A stretch of DNA of 63,216 nucleotides. It comes from Gammaproteobacteria bacterium. GTDB lineage: Bacteria > Pseudomonadota > Gammaproteobacteria > JAADJB01. Position 1 is the first letter of the stretch. Every line of letters begins with the position of its first letter. The DNA lies in assembly GCA_013151035.1 (NCBI GenBank), contig JAADJB010000020.1, positions 1 to 63,216 on the forward strand, in the 5' to 3' direction. Below the pieces are notes generated by a model. That model did no database searches. It saw nothing but the letters and a program-made list of their open reading frames with translations, and was not told the origin of the DNA. A program made the translations under genes and the position numbers. Of the stretch, positions 24,427 to 32,171 are shown piece by piece.

Positions 24427-26409
24427 TTACTTAAACAGTTTAGACTTATCAACCAAATCTACGTGAGCACGGCGGAAACATGTCCATTTGCCGGTTTCTT
24501 TGTTGTAGATTGAGTTAACAAACACATGCCAGTTTTCTTCGTCAACAAAGTTCTTGTCGGTACGATAGTAGAAACCTGGGTAACGAGATTCCTGACGGAA
24601 CTCGATGTGCTTCAGATGAGCTTCAGCAGTCAGGATGCGGTGATAATTTTCCCATGCACGAAGTAATTCGTGAAGGTCCTTAGCACGCATCTTTTCAGCA
24701 TCTTCCTTCAGCATGTCTAACTTCTCACCAGCAATGCGCATCATCTCTGCATTGGTCTGGTAGTAAGTTGCAACACCGGCTACATACTCATCCATGATCT
24801 TCTGTAAACGGAACTGAAGCATCTTAGGTGTAATGTAGTTAGGGTTAACATCAATCGCTGTTGAGTAATCCTTGAATTCAAGGTAGGTCTTAACAGGCTG
24901 ATAAACCATAGCAACCAGGTCTTCAACTGAAGTGTCCAGCTCAGGTTTAAAGTCAGCATTATCAAGACAATACTTAACCATAGACTTGGCAGCCATACGG
25001 CCTTCCGCATGTGAACCTGAAGAGAACTTATGACCCGAGGCACCCACACCATCACCGGCTGTAAACAGACCGCTAACAGTGGTCATACCACGGTAGCCCC
25101 AGTTCCAGCCTGAAGGAAGATGATCAGGAACACCGGCTTCGGTCTCTGTTGTTGGCGCGCCAACATCAGTAGGACCTGAAGTCCAGATACCACAACAACC
25201 GGAATGTGAACCTAACAGGTAGGGTTCGGTAGGCATTAACTCAGATTTTTTCTTCTCTGGCTCAATGTTCTCACCCACCCAGATACCACACTGGCCGATA
25301 CACATATCAAGGAAATCTTCCCATGCTTCTGCTTCCAGATGCTTAACTTCACGAGGAGACAGGGTCTCACGCAGGTTAGCAAGAGCCGTCACAGTGTCCA
25401 TCCAGATAGGACCACGACCTTCCTTCATTTCCTTCAGCATCAAGTGATTACGCAGACATGAAGCAGGAACAGCAGCCTGTCCATAAGGAGGGTAGTCATT
25501 CAACATCTCCTTGTTACGAACCATGTAGACTTCGCCGGTTGCATTCGTTGCCTGAGACTTGAATAACAGGAACCATGCGCCAACAGGACCATAACCGTCC
25601 TTGAAGCGAGTAGGAACAAAACGATTTTCCATCAATGTCAGCTCGGCACCTGCCTCAGCAGCCATTGAATAGGTAGAACCGGCATTCCATACTGGATACC
25701 ATGCACGACCTGAACCCTCACCAACAGAGCGAGGACGGAAGATGTTTACACAACCACCAGCAGCCAGCAGACATGCCTTGAACTTGTAAACAACAACCTT
25801 ATTGGAACGAGTCGAGAAACCAACAGCACCCGCGATGCGGCTAGGATCATTCTTGTCGTTGATCAGGCGAACAATGAAGATACGCTCTTCGATGTTGTCG
25901 ATGCCCAGTGCCTTCTTGGCAGCTTCAGCAACAATCCACTTGTAAGACTCACCATTGATCATGATCTGCCACTTACCGGAACGTACAGGCTTGCCGCCGT
26001 CCTTCAGTGAAGCCATACCCTTGGAACCGTCATAACGTTCGCCGTTTTCGTCAGTCTTCCAAATAGGCAGACCCCATTCTTCGAACAGATGCACAGATTC
26101 ATCAACATGACGACCTAAATCGTATGCCAGATCATCACGGGTAATGCCCATTAGATCGTTAGAAACCATACGTGCGTAGTCTGCAGGATCCTGCTCGCTA
26201 CCAATGTAGGTGTTAATTGCTGACAGACCCTGCGCCACAGCACCGGAACGGTCCATAGCAGCTTTGTCAACCAGCTTGATTTTAAGTCCAGTACCTTCTG
26301 ACCAGCGCACAATTTCATATGCAGCACCACAACAGGCCATACCACCACCGATGAGTAGGATGTCAACTTCTTCTTCGACTACCTCAGGATTACCAAATTC
26401 TCCTGCCAT
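24427..26409 (-). CDS. aprA: Adenylylsulfate reductase alpha subunit
   Basis: This 660-residue FAD flavoprotein interconverts sulfite + AMP and APS; in sulfur oxidisers it runs toward APS. The N-terminal FAD-binding motif is DILLIGGGMACCGAAYE (16-32), followed by KAAMDRSGAVAQGLSAINTY, a signature of AprA. Later segments include RPRSVGEGSGRAWYP, ENRFVPTRFKDGYGP, GSHSGCCGIWTSGPTD and TAGDGVGASGHKFSSGSHAEG. The length is normal for AprA. AGAGG lies about 10 nt before the ATG. It follows aprB by 34 bp. No sat or aprM gene is seen in the window. Confidence 0.96.
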   Translation of the reverse strand: MAGEFGNPEVVEEEVDILLIGGGMACCGAAYEIVRWSEGTGLKIKLVDKAAMDRSGAVAQGLSAINTYIGSEQDPADYARMVSNDLMGITRDDLAYDLGRHVDESVHLFEEWGLPIWKTDENGERYDGSKGMASLKDGGKPVRSGKWQIMINGESYKWIVAEAAKKALGIDNIEERIFIVRLINDKNDPSRIAGAVGFSTRSNKVVVYKFKACLLAAGGCVNIFRPRSVGEGSGRAWYPVWNAGSTYSMAAEAGAELTLMENRFVPTRFKDGYGPVGAWFLLFKSQATNATGEVYMVRNKEMLNDYPPYGQAAVPASCLRNHLMLKEMKEGRGPIWMDTVTALANLRETLSPREVKHLEAEAWEDFLDMCIGQCGIWVGENIEPEKKKSELMPTEPYLLGSHSGCCGIWTSGPTDVGAPTTETEAGVPDHLPSGWNWGYRGMTTVSGLFTAGDGVGASGHKFSSGSHAEGRMAAKSMVKYCLDNADFKPELDTSVEDLVAMVYQPVKTYLEFKDYSTAIDVNPNYITPKMLQFRLQKIMDEYVAGVATYYQTNAEMMRIAGEKLDMLKEDAEKMRAKDLHELLRAWENYHRILTAEAHLKHIEFRQESRYPGFYYRTDKNFVDEENWHVFVNSIYNKETGKWTCFRRAHVDLVDKSKLFK

Positions 26410-26443
26410 TTTTCTATACCTCTAAATAAAGTTAAATCTGTGA

Positions 26444-26917
26444 TTAAAGTTTGATCAGCTCGCTGCGATCACCTTCACGGTACCCATTCTGCTCATTGTG
26501 ATTGAAGAAACCATTCTCTTCGATCTTGGACATATCAGCGTCTGGCTTACCACCGAATGGGTCAATAGAACCCTCAGGTGTTGTACGGATTGGGAACTTG
26601 AAGCGTTTCAGAACGCCATTACGGAACTTGATAGTCCACATAATAGAATCAGAACCACGCAGAGGCTGCACAGATCCACCTAGTGGAACGATATCAGCAT
26701 AGTGACGACATTCGATTGCCTGTTGAGGACAAATCTTCACGCAGGAATAACATTCCCAGCACTGTTCAGGTTCCTGGTTAAAAGCCTTCATTGCATGACC
26801 GGTTTCAGAACCGTCCATATCAAGCTTCATCAGATCGTGTGGGCAAATGTACATGCAAGCAGTCTTATCTTGACCCTTACAGCCATCGCACTTATCGGTA
26901 CGTACAAAAGTAGGCAT
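26444..26917 (-). CDS. aprB: Adenylylsulfate reductase beta subunit
   Basis: This 157-residue ferredoxin-like subunit passes electrons from AprA FAD to the membrane. Two [4Fe-4S] sites are visible: CDGCKGQDKTACMYICP (10-26) and CWECYSCVKICP (about 53-64). The typical C-terminal tail that wraps around AprA follows (MWTIKFRNGVLKRFKFPIRT). The ribosome site ACGGAG lies about 9 nt before the ATG. It is co-transcribed with aprA. Confidence 0.95.
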   Translation of the reverse strand: MPTFVRTDKCDGCKGQDKTACMYICPHDLMKLDMDGSETGHAMKAFNQEPEQCWECYSCVKICPQQAIECRHYADIVPLGGSVQPLRGSDSIMWTIKFRNGVLKRFKFPIRTTPEGSIDPFGGKPDADMSKIEENGFFNHNEQNGYREGDRSELIKL

Positions 26918-27432
26918 GGTTTATTCTCCGTTATTTACTTACTGCAGTTTTACAATCCGCTATCAGCACCATGCTATGGACTAATAACGGGTCTCTAGAG
27001 TCGTTATCGGGCGTTATGCCCGGACATCTTGTTCTTTCATTTTCATCAAACTGTTCGAGAACAACCCGATTTAAATTCTTTGGTGCGTGGTACGCACCCT
27101 ACCAGTATTCACCTGCCGGGTAGGGTGCGCACTGCGCACCAAAATCAACCATAAATGCACAGCACCCAATACCAAGCGGGTGTATACCATAAAGTTTTCG
27201 GGGGCAAAAACCAAGTCATTTTATCTTTCGCGTCCATAAAGAAACTTTATCAGGACAATAAAAAAAATGTAGTGTCGCTATCTACATGAAAAATAACAAT
27301 TATTAATATCCTACTATATTAGTATATTATTATACTTTATACTTCCCACAATATTGCTGATATGCAAAACAGCTCAATTCCGGTCATAATACCCCACGAT
27401 TCATTGTTCTGTAAGCAAAGGTTCCCCAGCGT
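26918..27432. promoter_or_regulatory. 515-bp divergent control region between aprBA and soeABC
   Basis: From the aprB side it holds a GGGCGTTATGCCC hairpin (27008-27020), then two family A repeats facing each other. An extremely AT-rich stretch (about 27289-27352) with several TATA-like hexamers and TACTATATTAGTA dyads follows, probably the soeA promoter region. AAAGG lies about 10 nt before the soeA ATG. No gene is seen. No specific regulator site could be identified. Confidence 0.5.
27080..27143. repeat. Two family A repeats in opposite orientation
   Basis: Copies at 27080-27103 and 27119-27143 are inverted relative to each other and can pair over their full length, giving one large hairpin between aprB and soeA. 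Confidence 0.85.
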
Positions 27433-30327
27433 ATGCCAATACATGACCCCTTATCAACCCCTGCGGATAAAGACAGCCGCATTGAGGTGAAAAACACCAC
27501 CTGTTATATGTGTGCCTGTCGTTGCGGTATCCGCGTCACACTGCGGGATGGTGAGGTTCGCTATATACAAGGTAATCCTGATCACCCGCTAAACAAGGGT
27601 ATCATCTGCGCCAAGGGTGCCTCCGGCATCATGAAACAATATTCCCCGGCGCGTCTGACCCAACCACTGTTACGTCGCCCCGGTTCGGATCGTGGCAACA
27701 ATGAATTCGATCCTATCAGTTGGGATCAGGCCTTTAGCATCCTTGAGGAACGACTGGCAAAGATTCGTAAAACTGATCCGAAAAAATTCGGCCTGTTTAC
27801 TGGTCGCGATCAGATGCAGGCACTGACTGGCCTGTTTGCGCGTCAATATGGTACGCCTAACTATGCTGCCCACGGTGGCTTCTGTTCGGTCAATATGGCG
27901 GCCGGTATGATCTACACCATTGGTGGCTCCTTCTGGGAGTTCGGTGGCCCTGATCTGGAGCGTGCCAAACTCTTTATTATGATCGGCACCGCCGAAGATC
28001 ATCATTCTAATCCAATGAAAGCGGCACTGGCCCAGTTCAAACGTCAGGGTGGTAAATTCATCTCGATTAATCCGGTGCGTACTGGCTACTCGGCTATTGC
28101 CGATGAATGGGTGCCGATCAAACCCGGTACCGATGGTGCCTTGCTGCTGGCACTGACCCACGAGATCATCCAGCAGGGTCTGTATGACAGAGACTTCCTG
28201 GTGGAATACACCAACTCGGCACAACTGGTAAACACCGACAGTAACAGCACCGAAGACGGCATGTTCGTCCGTTTTGAAGTGCCACCGGAAGAGGGTTGCT
28301 TTGATCCACAGAACAAGCTGTGGTGGGACAGGGATCTTAACAAACCGATCTCTACCCACACCGCCGGTGTTGATCCCTACCTATTAGGTGACTTCAAGCT
28401 CGATGATGGTACCCCGGTCAAACCCGCCTTCCAGTTACTGGTGGATCGGGTCAAGGATTACACCCCGGAGTGGGCCGCCGAGATCACCGGCATCCCGGTT
28501 GAGACGATTAAACGTCTTGCCTACGAAATGGGCGTGACGGCGCGTGACCAGAAAATTGAACTGCCGATCCCGTGGACGGATACCTGGGGCAATGAACATG
28601 AATCAGTAACCGGTAACCCGGTCGCCTTCCACGCCATGCGAGGTCTGGCAGCGCATTCGAATGGCTTTCAGAGTATTCGTTCACTGTCGATCCTGATGAC
28701 CTTGCTCGGCACCATTGACCGCCCCGGTGGTTTCCGGCACAAGGCACCCTTTCCACGCCCGATCCCGCCCTGCGCCAAGACTCCGACCGGGCCTGAGGCG
28801 GTACAACCCAATACACCACTGGCTGGAATGCCACTGGGCTGGCCGGGCGATCCCGATGATCTATTTGTCGATGATCAGGGTAAACCGGTGCGTATCGACA
28901 AGGCGTTCTCCTGGGAATACCCGCTCTCCGTACACGGACTAATGCACAACGTCATCACCAATGCCTGGCGTGGCGATCCCTACCACCTCGATACCCTGAT
29001 GATCTTCATGGCGAATATGGCATGGAACTCATCCATGAACACGGTTGAGGTACGCAAGATGCTCAATGACCGGGATGAAAATGGAGAATTTAAGATCCCA
29101 TTTATCGCCGTCTGTGATGCTTTCCAGTCCGAGATGGTCTCCTATGCTGATCTGGTACTGCCCGACACCACCTATCTGGAACGCCATGACGTGATGTCGA
29201 TGCTGGATCGTCCAATCTCTGAATTTGATGGCCCGGTTGATTCGGTGCGTATCCCGGTAGTGCCACCGAAGGGTGAATGCAAACCGTTCCAGGAGGTACT
29301 GATCGAACTGGGTAGTCGCCTAAAACTGCCCGCCTTTGTCGATAGCAAGGGTGCGCGCAAATACCGTGACTACCCGGACTTTATTATCAACCATGAGACT
29401 GAGCCCGGTTCCGGCATCGGCTTCCTCGCCGGCTGGCGTGGCAAGGGTGGCGAAAAGTTTATGAAGGGTGAACCGAACCCCAACCAGTGGAAGATGTATG
29501 AGAAGAATAACTGCGTGTTCCGCTATGAGCTACCCAAGTCCTACCAATATATGCGTAACTGGAATCAGGGCTATCTGGAGTGGGCACAGCGTCATCGCCT
29601 AACACGTTATGCCGAACCGATCCTGATCCACCTGTATTCCGAGGTGTTACAGAAGTTCCGTCTCGCCGCCCAGGGCAAGAGTGATGGCAAACAGCCGCCC
29701 GATCACCTGCGCAAACGGGTCGAGACCAACTTTGATCCGCTACCGTTTTATCATGAGACTCTGGAGTCACAAGCGACGGATAACAACAAGTATCCGTTGA
29801 ATGCGATCACCCAGCGTCCGATGGCGATGTATCACTCCTGGGATTCGCAGAATGCCTGGTTGCGTCAGATTCATGCCTATAATTTCCTGCATGTGAACCC
29901 GCTACTCGGCCATCAGAATGACTTTGAAGATGGCGACTGGATATGGATCGAGTCACAATGGGGCAAGGTGCGTTGCCAGTGTCGTTTCTCCGAGGCGGTT
30001 GAACCGGGTACGGTGTGGACATGGAATGCCATCGGCAAGGCATCCGGCGCGTGGAATCTGGATGAAGCTGCCAATGAATCCAGGCAAGGTTTCCTGCTCA
30101 ATCATTTAATAAGTGAGGAACTACCGCCCAATAGTGATGGTGAACACCTGTCCAATTCAGACCCGATTACTGGTCAGGCGGGCTGGTATGACGTTAAGGT
30201 CAGGGTCTACAAGGCGGGGGCAGATGAACCGAAATGCACCTCACCCACATTTGATACCGTCGCCCCGGCACCGGGTACCGGTGAACGCAAGTCATGGCTC
30301 GCCTACTTTGCTGGCAAAAGGAAATAA
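27433..30327 (+). CDS. soeA: Sulfite dehydrogenase (quinone) catalytic molybdopterin subunit SoeA
   Basis: This 964-residue Mo-bis-MGD oxidoreductase of the CISM family would oxidise sulfite to sulfate in the cytoplasm. The N-terminal [4Fe-4S] site uses Cys24, Cys27, Cys31 and Cys59 (TTCYMCACRCG, KGIICAKG). There is no Tat signal before it, so it stays cytoplasmic, as known for SoeABC. Other segments include GLFTGRDQMQAL, HGGFCSVNMAAG, DLVLPDTTYLERHD and a C-terminal MGD-binding domain (about 790-930). SoeA is favoured over other CISM enzymes because of size, absence of Tat and the aprBA neighbour. Confidence 0.88.
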   Translation: MPIHDPLSTPADKDSRIEVKNTTCYMCACRCGIRVTLRDGEVRYIQGNPDHPLNKGIICAKGASGIMKQYSPARLTQPLLRRPGSDRGNNEFDPISWDQAFSILEERLAKIRKTDPKKFGLFTGRDQMQALTGLFARQYGTPNYAAHGGFCSVNMAAGMIYTIGGSFWEFGGPDLERAKLFIMIGTAEDHHSNPMKAALAQFKRQGGKFISINPVRTGYSAIADEWVPIKPGTDGALLLALTHEIIQQGLYDRDFLVEYTNSAQLVNTDSNSTEDGMFVRFEVPPEEGCFDPQNKLWWDRDLNKPISTHTAGVDPYLLGDFKLDDGTPVKPAFQLLVDRVKDYTPEWAAEITGIPVETIKRLAYEMGVTARDQKIELPIPWTDTWGNEHESVTGNPVAFHAMRGLAAHSNGFQSIRSLSILMTLLGTIDRPGGFRHKAPFPRPIPPCAKTPTGPEAVQPNTPLAGMPLGWPGDPDDLFVDDQGKPVRIDKAFSWEYPLSVHGLMHNVITNAWRGDPYHLDTLMIFMANMAWNSSMNTVEVRKMLNDRDENGEFKIPFIAVCDAFQSEMVSYADLVLPDTTYLERHDVMSMLDRPISEFDGPVDSVRIPVVPPKGECKPFQEVLIELGSRLKLPAFVDSKGARKYRDYPDFIINHETEPGSGIGFLAGWRGKGGEKFMKGEPNPNQWKMYEKNNCVFRYELPKSYQYMRNWNQGYLEWAQRHRLTRYAEPILIHLYSEVLQKFRLAAQGKSDGKQPPDHLRKRVETNFDPLPFYHETLESQATDNNKYPLNAITQRPMAMYHSWDSQNAWLRQIHAYNFLHVNPLLGHQNDFEDGDWIWIESQWGKVRCQCRFSEAVEPGTVWTWNAIGKASGAWNLDEAANESRQGFLLNHLISEELPPNSDGEHLSNSDPITGQAGWYDVKVRVYKAGADEPKCTSPTFDTVAPAPGTGERKSWLAYFAGKRK

Positions 30328-30333
30328 TTCATC

Positions 30334-31065
30334 ATGACTCAACTCGCTTTAGTAATTGATCTGAACGTCTGTGTTGGCTGCCATGCCTGTGTCACCAGTT
30401 GCAAGGAATGGAACACCTCGGGCCCCGCCGGGAGTATGTGTGATGAAAACCCCTATGGTGAGAATCCCACTGGCACTTTCTTTAACCGTGTGCAGACCTT
30501 TGAGATCGGTACCTTCCCCAAGACTGAAACGGTACACTTCCCCAAGAGTTGCCTGCATTGTGAAGATCCACCTTGTGTGCCGGTATGTCCGACCGGTGCC
30601 AGTTATAAACGTGAAGAAGATGGTATTGTGCTGGTCGATTATGATAAATGTATTGGCTGTAAATACTGCTCATGGGCATGCCCTTATGGTGCCCGCGAGC
30701 TGGATGAAAAACAGCGCGTAATGAAAAAGTGTACGCTCTGTGTCGACCGTATCTACGATGAATCCCTGCCAGTGACCGAGCGCAAACCCGCCTGTGTCCT
30801 CGCCTGCCCCACCAGTGCGCGTCTGTTTGGTGATGTGCATAACCCGGACTCCAATGTATCGGTTGCCATCCGTGATAACGCTGGCTATACCCTCATGCCT
30901 GAGTGGGGTACACGGCCATCCAATCACTATCTACCTCGACGTAAATCGAAGATTGAGATCCATCCGGATGAGTTGGTTCGTGTCGATAACCCACTCAAGA
31001 AAGAACGTCAGCAGGATATGCCGAACCTTGAAGATCCTTCACTCGATGATGTAACCAGTTGGTAA
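30334..31065 (+). CDS. soeB: Sulfite dehydrogenase iron-sulfur subunit SoeB
   Basis: This 243-residue electron-transfer subunit has four Cys clusters: CVGCHACVTSCKEWN (11-25), CLHCEDPPCVPVCPTGA, CIGCKYCSWACPYGA, and CTLC with a later ACVLACPTSA. It resembles DmsB/PsrB-type subunits and carries electrons from SoeA to SoeC. It starts 6 bp after soeA stops. Confidence 0.9.
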   Translation: MTQLALVIDLNVCVGCHACVTSCKEWNTSGPAGSMCDENPYGENPTGTFFNRVQTFEIGTFPKTETVHFPKSCLHCEDPPCVPVCPTGASYKREEDGIVLVDYDKCIGCKYCSWACPYGARELDEKQRVMKKCTLCVDRIYDESLPVTERKPACVLACPTSARLFGDVHNPDSNVSVAIRDNAGYTLMPEWGTRPSNHYLPRRKSKIEIHPDELVRVDNPLKKERQQDMPNLEDPSLDDVTSW

Positions 31066-31079
31066 ACCCGGAGTAAATC

Positions 31080-32060
31080 ATGCATCCCGCATTCTCAGTT
31101 ATTTTTTTAACCACCCTGATTGGCGCTGGCCAGGGGCTGTTTCTTGCCTTGTATACCGGCCAGGTCTACGCCGTTGCCGAGGTATTAAGCGCACAATCCA
31201 ACCCGCAGACCTTTTATGGTATCGGTAGCTTGCTGGCACTGGTGTTGCTGGTTGCCGGACTGGCCGCCTCATTCTTCCATCTGGGTCATCCCGAACGTGC
31301 CTGGCGTAGTGCTGCACGCTGGCGCACCTCCTGGTTATCACGCGAGGTGCTGGTACTCCCCGCCTTCATAGGCATGGTCGCCATTTATGGTTTGATCCAC
31401 TACTTGGGGATGGATGTTGAGGTCTTCCGCATTAGCGACAAGGTGAGTATATCCCTGAGCCTGGTCGCCGGTGCGATTACCGCTGTATTGGGATTCGCCC
31501 TGTTTCTATGCACCAGCATGATCTATGCCTGCATGAAGTTCCTGCAAGAGTGGCATACGCCGCTAACCGTGGTCAATTACACCCTGTTAGGTAGCACCTC
31601 CGGTTTCACTCTGGCGGCCGCCTTTGCCGCCTGGGGTGCCAATGAATTCACCCAGTTCTATATTGGCTGGGCGATCCTATTCAGCGTGCTCAGCTTTATC
31701 ACCAAGATAGCGAGCATGATCCGCAACCAGCGCATACAGAGCATCTCCTCACTACAGACCGCCATCGGTATCCGTCACCCCAATATCGTGCAAAAGGCGC
31801 AGGGTGCAATGGGCGGTTCATTTAATACCCGCGAGTTCTCCCACGGCAAGAGTGATGGTTTTATCAAGGGCATGCAATGGATCTTCATGGTATTCACCTT
31901 CCTCATCCCCGTCACTTTATTGCTAGCGTGTATGAGTAATCCATCCGTTGGTCTGCTTGCCGCTGCCTTTGTTATTCAATACCTCGGCTTGATTGCCGAA
32001 CGCTGGTTGTTCTTTGCTCAATCCAGCCATCCACAGAATTTGTATTACCAAACCGTGTAG
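31080..32060 (+). CDS. soeC: Sulfite dehydrogenase membrane anchor SoeC
   Basis: This 326-residue DmsC/NrfD-like membrane protein has about eight TM helices (for example about 5-23, 38-60, 85-105, 117-140, 155-175, 190-208, 262-282 and 285-305). The conserved SFFHLGHPERAWRSAARWRTSWLSRE segment follows TM2. It is expected to hand electrons to the quinone pool. The gap to soeB is 14 bp. Confidence 0.9.
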   Translation: MHPAFSVIFLTTLIGAGQGLFLALYTGQVYAVAEVLSAQSNPQTFYGIGSLLALVLLVAGLAASFFHLGHPERAWRSAARWRTSWLSREVLVLPAFIGMVAIYGLIHYLGMDVEVFRISDKVSISLSLVAGAITAVLGFALFLCTSMIYACMKFLQEWHTPLTVVNYTLLGSTSGFTLAAAFAAWGANEFTQFYIGWAILFSVLSFITKIASMIRNQRIQSISSLQTAIGIRHPNIVQKAQGAMGGSFNTREFSHGKSDGFIKGMQWIFMVFTFLIPVTLLLACMSNPSVGLLAAAFVIQYLGLIAERWLFFAQSSHPQNLYYQTV

Positions 32061-32171
32061 TGTTTGGTTTGTTGGGTTACGACCAAGCCTAACTTGACAT
32101 TATAATACGCTAGCATTTGAGTTATAGAGATATAAATTTGTCGCAGTGTGTTTTTTTACTATAATGGACGG

